A program made the translations under genes and the position numbers. Of a DNA stretch of 64,000 nucleotides, positions 1 through 11,441 are shown piece by piece. Source of the stretch: Pogonophryne albipinna (lineage: Eukaryota > Chordata > Actinopteri > Perciformes > Artedidraconidae); assembly GCA_028583405.1 (NCBI GenBank), contig CM053259.1:14746594-14810593 (forward strand). The letters are read 5' to 3'. Position 1 is the stretch's first letter. Every line of letters begins with the position of its first letter. Below the pieces are notes generated by a model. The model worked only from the letters and a program-made list of their open reading frames with translations. It was not told the DNA's origin and searched no databases.

Positions 1-868
1 AAGCCCTTAATGGGCAGGCGCCATCTTACCTTAAAGAACTCAATATACCCTACTGTCCTACTAGGGCATTGCGTTCCAAGAATGCAGGGTTGTTGGTTGT
101 TCCTAGAGTCTCTAAAAGTACAATGGGAGCCAGAGCCTTTTCTTATCAAGCTCCACATTTGTGGAATCAGCTTCCAGTTTGTGTTCGGGCGGCAGACACC
201 CTATCCGTTTTTAAGAGTGCGCTTAAGACCTTCCTTTTTGATAAAGCTTATAGTTAGGGCTGATTAGATTCAGCCCCTAGTTTTGCTGATATAGGCTTAG
301 TTTGTCGGGGGACATCTTACTTCTTCCTTCTCTCTGTCTGTACCTGTGTACTCTCATGTTCCGATTAACCCAGCTTCCCCAAATTTCTTTCTTTTTGGTG
401 TCTATATACGCTGGGATCCAGAGTCATGGATGAACCTGCGGTCCTGTGTCCTGCATCGCGAGCCCTGGATCTTGAGTCGTGGCTGTGGTCATGGATCATA
501 GGTCCTGGATGGATATCCTCGTGGATTCATCTTCCTATTATACACACATGCATTTCCAAACATTTGGACTACCTATGTTGCAAATGTATTATCTTTTCAA
601 TTTACACACGGCATCTATTGCACGTCTGTCCGTCCTGGGAGAGGGATCCCTCCTCTGTTGCTCTCCCTGAGGTTTCTCCCATTTTTCCCTTTAAAACTGT
701 GGGTTTTCTTCGGAAGTTTTTCCTTGTACGATGTGAGGGTCTAAGGACAGAGGGTGTCGTATTGTCATACTGATATTTTGTACAAACTGTGAAGTCCACT
801 GAGACAAATGTAACATTTGTGATATTGGGCTATATAAATAAACATTGATTGATTGATTGATTGATTGA
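1..868 (+). mobile_element. 3' end of an L2-type LINE retrotransposon (5'-truncated)
   Basis: An open frame from base 3 to a stop at 257 reads like the C-terminal tail of fish L2-clade reverse transcriptase proteins (APSYLKEL, then LVVPRVSKSTMGARAFSYQAP, LWNQLPVCVR, FKSALKTFLF). About 600 bases of 3' UTR follow and end in GGGCTATATAAATAAACATTGATTG with an (ATTG)n tail at about 844-868, the usual microsatellite-like tail of this clade. The part upstream of base 1 lies outside the window. The catalytic reverse transcriptase region is not present here. The clade name is from memory of family patterns. Confidence 0.75.
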
Positions 869-1034
869 ACATCATAAAAGCCATTTTCAACGGTTATCTG
901 GTGAAAGATTAACTAGGCTACTGGATGAAATAATATGACTGGTAGGTGCGAACATTAAACACTTTTTAAAAAAAATATTATGATAACATATTTTATATAT
1001 TTATAATTCTGCAAATATTACGATAAACTCACAG

Positions 1035-1084
1035 CTATTTCGCGGCCCGGCACCGGTCCGCGGACCGGGGGTTGGGAACCCCTG
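1035..1084. mobile_element. Terminal fragment of a hAT-type MITE
   Basis: The minus strand reads CAGGGGTTCCCAACCCCCGG followed by GC-rich CCGCGG/CCGGT blocks, a typical hAT terminal inverted repeat. No partner TIR is visible to the left, so this looks like a broken end that abuts and replaces the start of the THAP exon beginning at about 1,085. Confidence 0.5.
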
Positions 1085-2573
1085 CTCTAATCGATCCGAG
1101 AAGGAGTTCCGGATGTATGGCTTCCCTAAGGACGTAGAGCGAAGGAAGAGATGGATGGCAATGGTCAACAGACAAAACCTGTGTCTGACAGAGGACAACA
1201 ACAGCAGAAAACACGTCATGTAAGTAATGTTCACAGAGGTGACATGACTTGTTAACATTTTAAAGGGCATCATATTTCCAAGTGTAGAGAAGTATGACTC
1301 TTCAATGACATTTGAAGTGTGCAGTGGAAACTGATCAAACCTACCTACCTACAGGTACACTTTGAAGAGGACCAATATATTGGCAACAAATCAGGAGGAA
1401 ATTTGAGGTTGAGGCCAGATGCTGTTCCAACAGTATTTATACATCCGCCTAAGCCGAAAAGGAGGAAATCCACGTCAAGGAATATGCCTCCAGCTGTTAA
1501 TGTCAGGAATGATGACCACACCTATTATGGCACATCAAACATTGGTATGATATATGAAGCTAACAATGTTTCCCATGTTATATAATTCAAGGATAGACTA
1601 CACTCCTAATGTAACCTTCAGATTATACAGCTTCAAAACTACCAGGGTTCAGGGATTCTCTGAAGACTCATATACCACATGTAGATAATCTACAGATTTC
1701 TTCATACTTTAACATTGCCAATAGACGAACTTAGATGAATGTCACTATAGGAGTGTAGTGTACCCTTAAATGACAATAGGTGCACATGTAAAGGCAGCAT
1801 ACACATATAACAGCAAGATTGCCTTGTTATTGTTACAGAGATTCAGGGAGATATTGAGGTGGAGTTCCAAGGGAATGAAAGGGACATAACAGACCGAGAG
1901 AGTGAGACAGATGTCAGCAGACTGCCAGGGGCCAGTATGTCAGGGGCCGACAATCAAGAGGCCACCTTACCAGAGATCAGTGTGCCAGGAGCCAGTCAGT
2001 CAGGGGTCAGCTATGAAGAGGCCAGTTTGCCAGGGTCAGGTGCTCCAGGGACCAGACTGCCAAGGGCCAGTTGTGACCGGGCTCACGTGGAGGATCTAAT
2101 GAGGCAACTGAGAAGGGAGAGATTACTAAGAAAGAGAGCAGAGAGGGCTCTGGTAAACCAGAAAAGGATTAATTTGGCATTAATCAAAAACAATTTGATT
2201 AATCTAAAGTTTAAAAAAAATCTTCAACACAGACCAAATTAGAGCACTTGGGCAATCAACAAAAGGTGGGATACGGTGGGGGAAAGAAACCGGGAAAAAA
2301 GCAATACAACTAAGGTTCTGTTGTGGCACTACAGGATATAAAACCCTCCAAGCCATGAATATGCCTCTGCCTGACATCAGGACCATTCAGAGGAGGATGC
2401 AGCACGTCAAACTGGATCCAGGAGTGTTGGGGGAGGTGTTTGATATGCTGAGGCTGAAGGCAGATGGCATGAGTGAGATGGAGAAGAAATGTGTGCTCAC
2501 CTTGGATGAGATGTCCATCACCCCTAGCGTGGAGCTGCATCTGGGAACAGGGAGGCTGATTCAGCAGATAAAA
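1085..2573 (+). pseudogene. P-element/THAP9-like transposase remnant
   Basis: Degraded multi-exon transposase. About 1,085-1,217 encodes part of a THAP domain (FRMYGFPKDVERRKRW) and ends near a GTAAGT donor. An exon after the acceptor at about 1,353 gives VHFEEDQY and then RLRPDAVPTVF, which is the AVPTF box that closes THAP domains. A further exon from about 1,840 is acidic and then basic/coiled-coil-like (DLMRQLRRERLLRKRAERAL). 2,300-2,573 reads AIQLRFCCGTTGYKTLQ, LPLPDIRTIQRR and VLTLDEMSI, matching the N-terminal part of P-element and THAP9 transposases. The frame then runs into a poly-A tract at 2,574. The N-terminal THAP cysteines and most of the catalytic domain are missing, so it is not functional. 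Family assignment rests on motif order, not a search. Confidence 0.6.
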
Positions 2574-2930
2574 ACCAAAAAAAAAAAAAAAAAACATAAT
2601 CAATCTAAATCCTGCTTGTTAGTTACCCAGCATCATTGATATATAAGCTGCTAGCGATTCATTACTGAAATATTACCTTCAAAGCTGACGAAGTCTCGCT
2701 AGCTAACTAGCAGGCAATGCTAGCAAAATTGGTTGTAACAACCAAGATAAAATATAGATAATTACGCTGTGCATATACAAATGAAGACCAGTATAAGCAT
2801 CATAAAGGGCCTCTGATACAATATAGACAGTTGACAATTCAAAAGAGTTCGATATTTCAGCAACTTACCTCTGGAACTAATCGACGCGCCGTAATGTAAG
2901 TGAATGAGGTCCAACGCCCAAATGACAATA
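2574..2930. other. Short non-coding spacer
   Basis: Starts with a poly-A run (2,574-2,594). I see no gene or clear repeat boundary in the rest. Confidence 0.4.
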
Positions 2931-3129
2931 TTTGGAACTATTTCGATGTCCATACCCCGGAAGTAGGCGCCGCCATTTTTTACAACGGAGGCCTATGGGA
3001 GTGTCGTAACTCTTATCTCTCTAGGGCTCTGGGTCTGTCCAGAGCCCTAGAGATACTAAGAGTTACGACACTCTTTGATGTCGCCGCCAGCCGGTCACGT
3101 GGTTTACGTATGCCGGGATAGTTCCAAAC
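2931..3129. mobile_element. Probable small MITE with TIR TTTGGAACTAT
   Basis: TTTGGAACTAT at 2,931 is matched by its reverse complement ATAGTTCCAAA at about 3,119. Between them lies a strong palindrome (2,999-3,073). No target-site duplication could be settled. Confidence 0.45.
2999..3073. repeat. Long near-perfect hairpin
   Basis: The left arm 2,999-3,032 and right arm 3,039-3,073 are reverse complements: 17 matched bases at the base (GAGTGTCGTAACTCTTA), a small bulge, then 12 matched bases (CTAGGGCTCTGG) around the six-base loop GTCTGT. Confidence 0.85.
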
Positions 3130-3721
3130 GCACTTCCGTGGCAATGCTTCTCTATGGCAAAAACAGCACAAACATGGTCAAAATAGTCATAGATTAAACC
3201 GACGCTATTATTTTTTAAAGATTGCTTTCATATTTACATGATGTGGTTACACTTTGTATGGATTGGCACTATTTACAAGTTTCGTTATTTAACGATATTT
3301 TGAGGGGAAAGTGTGGTAGCACAAGCAGGCTATGTTGCTGTCACTGCCAGGGCAGTCACGTCCGTAGTATAGTTGCGCTGTGCTGTCATGTTCTTCTATG
3401 GGACAGACAGACAGCAGCGATTGCGTTATTGAATGGTAAATATATATAAAGTTTTGCATTTGGAGAGGCCGGGTGACAACGGAAAGCTTGGTAGCCTATT
3501 ACTTAGATACGTTTTACATTTTTGGAGGGAAACGCTTGTGTTCATGTTAGCATGGGTAGCATGATCATGTTAAGACTATGAATATAATTTTACCACAACA
3601 GTGGATGAACAATTGATATATGTGTTTGAACAAGAACAACAGGAAGAACAAAGTAAAAGGGACGAACAAATGTGTGAACAAGTATTAAGAACAGTGTATG
3701 GAAAAAGTGATGTGTAAAATG
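3130..3721. other. Non-coding spacer
   Basis: No gene recognised. The longest open frame (3,222-3,449) has no domain-like features. Confidence 0.4.
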
Positions 3722-3872
3722 TGTGAGAAGGAGAACAAAGAGGGTTAGGGTTAAACAGAAAAAGATTAATTCAGCCAAAAAACACAATTTGATTAATCTA
3801 AAGTGTAAAACAATCTTCAACACAGACCAAATTAGTGCCCTTGGACAACAAAACATAGGGTGGGGCAAAGAA
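3722..3872 (+). repeat. Second copy of a piece of the P-element-like remnant
   Basis: This stretch repeats 2,120-2,290: both contain GATTAATCTAAAGT, then CAATCTTCAACACAGACC or a near match, then the GGTGGG..AAAGAAACC end. It suggests a second fragment of the same family, or a local duplication, cut off by the LINE tail at about 3,873. Confidence 0.7.
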
Positions 3873-4248
3873 ACCATCCATCCATCCATCTTCTCCCGCT
3901 TATCCGTGGTCGGGTCGCGGGGGTAGCAGTTCCAGCTGAGAGCCCCAAACTTTCTTTTCCCTGGCGACATCAACCAGCTCTGACTGGGGGATCCCAAGGC
4001 GCTCCCAGGCCAGCGAAGAGACATAATCCCTCCACCTGGTCCTAGGTCTACCCCTTGGTCTCTTCCCAGCTGGACGTGCCTGGAACACCTCCCTAGGGAG
4101 GCGCCCAGGTGGCATCCTAACTAGGTGCCCGAACCACCTCAACTGGCTCCTTTCGACGCGAAGGAGGAGCGGCTCAACTCCGAGTCCCTCTCGGATGACC
4201 GAACTTCTCACCTTATCCCTAAGGGAGACACCAGCCACCCTGCGGAGA
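3873..4248 (-). mobile_element. 3' end of an L2/Maui-type LINE (minus strand)
   Basis: The minus-strand frame from about 4,238 to 3,900 carries the C-terminal signature of a fish LINE protein: LRWFGHLVRMPPGRLPREVF, then RPRGRPRTRWRDYV, LAWERLGIP and a final LLPPRPDHG. On the plus strand the element starts with CCATCCATCCATC, the simple-repeat 3' tail. It is 5'-truncated at about 4,248, exactly where similarity to the hAT element at 34,786 begins. Confidence 0.75.
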
Positions 4249-7200
4249 AATGAGAACTCCTCTCCTCTGAGCGGTCATTTTAAAGAGACGTCCATTAATG
4301 ATGACAGGAGGCACAGCAGCCCTCTATCTGATGGACAGATGTGTTCATGACCACTTATATATTTACTTTGATTAATTGACAGTGCGGTATAATGAGACAA
4401 TAACAGGCCACAGATGCGGAGACACACACATACACATATATTTATATAAATATATACAATTTCCGAATCAAACAAGTATGAGAGAGTTGAGTCGTTATGC
4501 ACCCTCATTTGAAAAATGAAAAGTGAAAAAAAAATGTTTTTATTAAAGTGAAAAAAAAATTAAAAGTGAAAAATATTACATTAATAATAATAATAAGAAA
4601 AATAGTAATAAGAAAAAGAATATAGTTGAAATAAAATAAATTGTATTTGTGGTTAAATAACATTGTCTGCTGCATTTATTTGGTCAATTTAAACGGTAAG
4701 TAACGTTATTATGTCAGATGCGCTTGACCTGTGCCGCTGCGCGTTCGTCATCTCATCTGCAAGGTGCTTACGCAGCACCAGTCAATGATCATGGACATCA
4801 GAAAATGGTTAAAACAACCAGCCCTAATCGCCAGCAGTAACACTGCATCTAACAGTTCAGATCATGGGGACATTATTACATTGCCCACCGCGGCCACTGT
4901 CGAGGATACTAACGTCCTCCCGCCTGACTCGCCGGCTTTGCCCGCCTCTCCCACGGAGGCGGAGGAGCAGCCGCAGCCATCTTCGTTGCCCCAAATAACG
5001 CCACCCCTCAGCGGCCCGCAAGTGCCAGAGGACCTCGGCAAAACAGAGCCTGCCCAGGTATATTTAAAAAAGTACCCAACTCGCCTGTACAGTGGGGTAA
5101 GGCGCTCATTTTGCAGCTCATGGTTTAAAAACAGAGATTGGCTGGAATATTCATGTGAAAAAGATGCCCTCTTCTGCTATGCCTGTAGACATTTCAGTTC
5201 AAGTAAGTCAGATGCCTTCACCACAACTGGCTACAACAACTGGCGCCATGCTCTTGTACGTCATAAGGGACTGGGAAGGCATGAATCAAGCAAAGAGCAC
5301 ATGAAGTCAGTGGCTTTGTGGAAGGAGAGGCGTGCAAGAAGTGAGACTGGTACTGAGGTTTCCACTCTTGTAAATGCAGCACAACTGGAGAGAAACCGCA
5401 CCTATGTAGCAGCTATTGTGGACATAATTCAATTTATAGCTGTAAACCAGTTGCCTTTCCGTGGCTCTGTTGATGCGTTGGATGCAAGAGGCGAGGGGAG
5501 TTGTGGTATTTTTCTAGCAATGATGGAGTACACCCTTCAAAAGGACAAAGAACTTGCAAAGATTTTTAGCACCATCCCGTCCAATGCCACATACACCTCA
5601 AATCACATACAAAATGAGATAATTGAACTCATGAGTGAAATCATCACAGGTGAAATAGTAAATGAAATAGGAGAGGCGTGGTACACATTAAAAGTGGATG
5701 GCACCAAAGACCCCACTGGGTGCGAAAACATCTCAATTGTGCTTCGCTTTGTGGATAAAAGCAACACTGTGAAGGAGAGACTTGTATCAATGGCAACTAG
5801 TAAAACATGTGATGCCAAGTCTCTGACTGAGCTGGTTTTGTCAAAGTTGAGAGACATTGGGTTATGTACAGACAAGGTGCTCAGTCAATGTTACGATGGG
5901 GCAAATGTCATGTCTGGAGTACATGGAGGGATGCAGAAAATCCTGCAGGAAGAATTAAAGAGAGAGGTGCCGTATGTGCACTGTTTTACTCACCAGTTGC
6001 ATCAAGTAGTAGTGCATGCCATGTCATCTGACAACACTTTGGAGAACTTTTTTAGTGTATGCAACTCTCTCTACAAGTTCTTCAGGAAACCTACAGTGGC
6101 TGCAGTCTACACAGGAGAGAAGTTGAAGCGCTTGCTTGATCAACGGTGGACAGGCCACCTGGCCACAGTGACAGTGATCATGAAATCCCTTGAGCACATT
6201 GTCCACCTGCTTCGTGAGATTGAAGACAACCAAACCAGTGCTGCAGAGGTGCGAATCGAGTCCACAGGGATTTTGAAGGCCATTACCCAGCCCAGCTTCC
6301 AGTTCATTGCCTGCATGATGTATCAAATATTGAGTTTGCTGGATCCTCCCAACACTGCACTCCAAGCTAAATCCACTGACCTCTACACTGGTGTCAGACT
6401 GGTCCAAAGTGCCCTGGTTTGTGTGGAGGAACTGAGATGTGACAGTCAGTTTGACACACTTTGGGAGAAATTCACAAAAGACAGAGAGACCATAGAACCT
6501 CTTGCAGCAGCCCCTCTGAAGAAACGAGGCAGAGTAATGTCCCACTTGAGAGACTATGTGGTAGACACCACAGTTGGTCACCGTCCGGAAGGATTGGGAG
6601 AAAAGACAGAGTGTAAAATACTGTATTTCAGTACTCTGGATTCTGTAGTGGGAGAAATGACAGCTAGATTTGGTGAAAGAAACAGCAAACTAGTAGAGGC
6701 CCTGTGCACCTTACACCCAGGGAGTGAATATTTCCTGGATGCAAATAAAGTGAGACCACTGCTTGACTTAACAGGGACATAGATGAAGGAAGCTGAGTTT
6801 GCTGTGGCAAGGCAGTTTCTGCAGGAGGAAATGTCCCAATCAGACAAAAACTGGACAACACAGGACATTTTGAGAAGATACTGCGAGCCTCTGGCAGCCA
6901 TGCCTACTGTGTTAGAAACACTGAAGCTCAGCTTAACCTTCGGTGCATCAACTGCAACATGTGAAAATTCCTTCTCAACTCTGAAAAATGTGTTCAGTGA
7001 ACACAGAAGGAGCATGCTGCACAAAAGAAAAGCCTGTCTCATCCAGATCGCTGTTGAGAAGGACCTTACCAAAAAGTTCACTGGAGAGTGGAAGGAGACT
7101 GCTGAGAAGATTCAACACAGCTTCCAGGAGGCTACAGCTCTTCTGAGGGTAAGAAATATTGTTGTATCACTTTAGTTATTTTATTGTATCAATTATATAT

Positions 7201-8980
7201 TTATTTGTACATGATTATGTAACCTAAGCTGTTGAAGTTGTTGGCTAATGTAAGTAATACTATTGTACTGAGTTTATCTATTGAAAATCTAATTATGTAC
7301 AATTTATTATGGGTTTAACCTTTGACCTCTGACTCTGTCCAATAAGGATCCTGTGCTCCCTGGTGGTTCCAGTGTGCCACTATCTTTGAAGCTCCTACAA
7401 GAAAAATTGGACAACATGAGATCTTTTGAGAAAATGGCTGCTACGTTACAATGTGAATGAGAATTAAAAAAATACCTCTCAAATCTAGTTCAAATCTTCT
7501 GCCACATGTTATTAAAAAGTGGGTTGTGTTGCACTCTAGTCAAAAGTGTTTTTTTTTAGTATAGAATACTGTTCTGTTTTACACCTCACACATATCAAAA
7601 TCTTATCTCGTATCCCAAGCTTATCAACAAGCTAATGTTGCAGCTGAAATGTTCTCCACGTCACAAAGCCATCTTCACATCATGACGTGATACCAGTTTT
7701 CAAGCACAGTCAATTCTCTTCCCAGAGTATATGATGGGACCAAGGTGATGATGTACATGGTTTTAATAATACTAAATTAAATGGTACTCATCTGAGTAAC
7801 TCACTCACTAATAATGAAATACTATATGACAGTAAAACAAGAATTGTTTAAAAGGGGAGTGATTTGTAAAATATCCATAAAGAAAAAGTAAATCTGTTTA
7901 CAGTTCTGTTTCATATGGGTGTTGAGAGAGGTATCCATAGATCTCTTCATTTTGCTCTCAAAGTGCACCAGATTGATGCTTTTAACTTCAACATTTAAAA
8001 AAAATCTTCCCGGGGGAGCATGCCCCCGGACCCCCTAGAGGAGATGAGGACCCCCCCTAGAGGAGGTAAGGACCCCCTAGAGGTGTTAGGTCCACTCCCC
8101 ACTTATAAAAATAGCACTTTACCACTGCACCCTCTCTAATCTCAGATGCACCCTCAGTCATTTTGTTCTGGAACCGGGCCTGATGAGAGCACTCTCATAA
8201 TAACGTAACACAATCAGAGACTGGATATATCCCCCCCCCCCCCCCCCTCTCTGGTCGCTGAAATGGGAAATTGAAATTACGGGCCAAAAGTTGTATTTAC
8301 AAGTATTAAAAGTAAGCAGAGGACACCAAACTAACTGAGACCCGTCTGTCCGCCGTACGCACTACACACACCTACACACTGTACCACACACACACCTACA
8401 CACTGTACAACACGCACCTACACACTGTACCACGCACACACCTACAGCTTGTAATGCATAATCAGGCTACAGCCGTTGTGTATTTTATTATGTGAAGCAC
8501 TAAATGGTCTTAGAAAAATATCGACTCTTTGTTTGTAGATATCTACTAAACTAAAGCAAATAAAGAGAGTAGTCCTGTTATACTGAGTGATATATATTAT
8601 ACACACTGCTCTGCTTTCTGCACGGACCTCACAGCTGTTCTCTCTGGAAACATCGCAACGCGATGAAAGCAGTTTCTAAAATAATATCCAGGGGATGCAT
8701 GCAGAGCTGTCATTGGCTGAGATAAGTCCGGCCGTGCATCACGCCTCCACCGTTCCCGGAAATGCATCCGCGGAGGAGCCGTGGAGGAACCATCAGTGTA
8801 TCCTCGGTTATAGCTCCTCCAGAGAGCCTCCTCGACGCTCGATCCTCGATGTGCATTTAGAGAAATGAGATGTCCTTCAAAATGGCGTGCTGAAATTCAT
8901 TTCCGGGTCACTACCGGAGGACCGAGGAGTCGAGGAGGGGAAATTTGAGTATTGAGAAACCTCTAGGGTCCTCCGCGGAA
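4249..8980 (+). mobile_element. ZMYM1-like hAT DNA transposon, left TIR lost
   Basis: Both flanks match the ends of the shorter element at 34,633-35,948: 4,249-4,510 matches about 34,786-35,040 and about 8,200-8,955 matches about 35,030-35,930. The interior encodes a transposase (4,791-7,460). The left terminus appears replaced by the LINE end. 7,461-8,200 between transposase and right flank is non-coding, with a GC-rich stretch of repeated CCCCCTAGAGG units at about 8,010-8,090 and a C run at 8,230-8,247. Confidence 0.65.
4791..7460 (+). pseudogene. hAT transposase, ZMYM1/TTF-finger type, one in-frame stop
   Basis: The frame opens at 4,731, but the ATG at 4,791 (MDIRKWLKQP) looks like the natural start. 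The N-terminus is low complexity. A TTF-type zinc-finger region follows at about residues 100-190 (SSWFKNRDWLEYS, DALFCYACRHF, then H-x-x-S-x-x-H-x-x-S). The RNase H-like region has QCYDGANVMSG and VPYVHCFTHQLHQVV, as in the DUF4371/hAT core. The only break seen is a TAG at 6,780-6,782. The same frame continues from 6,783 into the hAT dimerisation domain (TCENSFSTLKNVFSEHRR). A GTAAGA donor after about 7,149 and an acceptor before 7,347 would add a 37-residue 3' exon ending in TGA at 7,458-7,460. With a single lesion this is a young copy. The alternative is a polymorphic or sequencing-error stop. Confidence 0.7.
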
Positions 8981-8992
8981 TTCAAAGGCTGG

Positions 8993-10054
8993 GGTTGCAT
9001 TCCGATAATCCAAAAATCAGCTCCTAAATTCTAACCCTATCTCCTATTCCTTGACCTCTGAGTGAAACGTCACGGGGTTAAGGGATAGTGGATAGGAGAA
9101 TTCAAAAGGACTTAGGAGAAGAGACTGCGGTACTTTAGAGAATCCAAATGCACTTTCACTATCCGACGTGTTTATGATGCGCCAGCGGACGTCATGAATG
9201 TGCGTCTGCTGCTGTGGGGAAACTATGGAAACTACAGTTTTCTATACAGCGGACTACAACATGGATGTTTAATAAGAACGAGGGACTACTGTAAACTCAT
9301 CTAGAGACTCTGCACCGTGCTCTGATGCTGTTGTTTTATGCTTTATGAACGTGGACAACAGAGAAACATATTCTTCATGACCAAAGTTGGAATTGAAATA
9401 AAAAAGGAAAGTGAAATTTATGCTCGTCACCCTCTCCCTCCGTTCCACATTAATACAAATGATCCAATACGTATGATTGTATGAACTATGAAAATATCTT
9501 AAAATCAATACAAATGTATTTATTATAAACGTTAGTCCTTAACATCCATCACTGTGTATATCACCATTCAAACATCTTTTAAAAGTTGAACAAACTCCAC
9601 ACAGCTCAGTAAAGACTGTGAAATGTTGACTTTATTTGATAATTTCAGTAAAAACTAACGTTCATATTTCTCTTTTTGATTATAATACTGATAAACGTTC
9701 AGAACAAAGCACTCTGGCAACTTACCACATACGTTTTAAAATGCTTAATAAGCACCGTAACGTTCATGATATAATTTCTCGGTCATAATCGGTTGTTTCC
9801 GTGAACGGCCGACTGTTGAGTGACGGCAAATGCTGCGGCTGCAATGCATTGTGGGGCAGCATTTTCTCCTCTCCTTTCGTCAAGGGAGGTCCAGTGGTTC
9901 CTAAGCTAAAGGAGGTTATAAAGGAAGTTTGAAACCTCCTTTCCTTTCATTTAGAGAATTGGAACGGCACTTATCATTGCCACTGACTGTACTTCCGGGT
10001 CATTTCACTCGGTTAGGAAGGTTCCTAAGCTAAATGGACTATTGGAACGCAACC
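8993..10054. mobile_element. 1.06-kb non-autonomous TIR element, TSD TGG
   Basis: The left end reads GGTTGCATTCCGATAATCCA and the right end, reversed, GGTTGCGTTCCAATAGTCCA, so 17 of 20 bases match. TGG flanks both sides (8,990-8,992 and 10,055-10,057), consistent with a 3-bp duplication. Similar subterminal blocks rich in CCTAA/TTAGG occur inside each end. No protein is recognised inside. A 3-bp duplication would fit a PIF/Harbinger-like element, though TGG is not their usual TWA target. Confidence 0.7.
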
Positions 10055-10057
10055 TGG

Positions 10058-11433
10058 GTCCTCAGGAGGATACGGCCGCTGAATTGGGACACAGATGTGT
10101 GTGGATGTGGAACCGGAAACAGACATAGGCAAGATCCTCAGCTCGATGATTGGATGGTTTAGCCGCAATGCATGCTGTGATTTGGTGTTTGTGATGTGAA
10201 ATCTGAAAACGTTTTTAAAAAATACAATAATACTTTATTCCGAGTGTGCTTGCTTTTCTCTTTGAAAGTCATCACATAACGGCATTGTAATACACGGTTC
10301 GGCTGCATTAAATATTACATATCTGCCGTAGTTCTCTATTTATAGAGCCCTGCTGAGAAGACTTCTAGACAAACAGGAGAACTGCCGCCAAAACTGAATA
10401 CGTGACGTGGATCATAAATATATAAGCAATTAAACAACATCTTACATTTCTTTTCACACAATACGTCTCCTTGCAGTATCAACACTAATTCGGCTGACTT
10501 TTATATTTGATCCAATTGGTAGATAGGCTGTATTTACACCATAACGGTGCAGAGCTGATAGAAAGGGACACCTGGTGGTTAAAGCACGTTATTGAATTGT
10601 ATTATTTTATTATTAGATATTTAAATCTCCCGAAAGAATTTAGAGGCATCTCCTCATAAACGACCGTTGATAATAAAAAGCATTATAAACCATAATAGGC
10701 CTCAATCTCAATTTAACAAACCACTTGTGTTTTGTTTATACTGTAAATATAGAAAATCATAAAATATGAAGCATTTTCATTGTGGGTTATACAAGAATAT
10801 ATTTGATTATATTAACTTTCGTATCAAGTATTCAACCTAATATGGAGATCTCAACAATGGACAGCTCCTTCTGTTTACATGTCCAAGTCTCTTTGAGCAA
10901 GACACTTCCCAAATTGAGAGCACCTTTCATGGTAGCTTGCTTCCATGTGAATGACAGTGATTTACCTTTGACTTAAATCTATTTAATATCTGTGTAAAAA
11001 GCCTACACATTCGCTCTGTACTTATTCTCAATACGTATTTCAATGAAGCACTTTCTTTTACCAAAACAACACATCAATATAAAGTACAGTATCTAAACAA
11101 AAATAAATGTTCTTACAAGAGGAGATACAAGAGTTAACATTGTGTGTTATGAGGATTAACACCAACTCAAATATGTTAAATGAAAGAATACCCTATTGTG
11201 GATATAATGAATACAAATAAATAAAAGCAGGTATGCAATTTGTAAACTGTAAAAATAAATAAAGATAAAAGTCTTACATTCAGGATTGAAGATGAAGTTA
11301 AGAAATATCATAATTAAAAGTATGGCTTGGGGACAATAGGCAATTTAGGCATTTAAATGTCTGAATCTTATTTATGAAACATTAACCAAAGCTGACAATG
11401 AAGTTATTGCATCTTTAAATACGGCCAGATATG
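10058..11433. other. AT-rich non-coding stretch with a decayed SINE piece
   Basis: No gene is visible. About 10,870-10,960 (GAGCAAGACACTTCCCAAATTG, then CATGGTAGCTTGC) resembles the body of the tRNA-derived SINE seen better preserved at 34,150-34,400. The rest is AT-rich with no repeat boundaries I can defend. Confidence 0.4.
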
Positions 11434-11441
11434 GGTTTATA

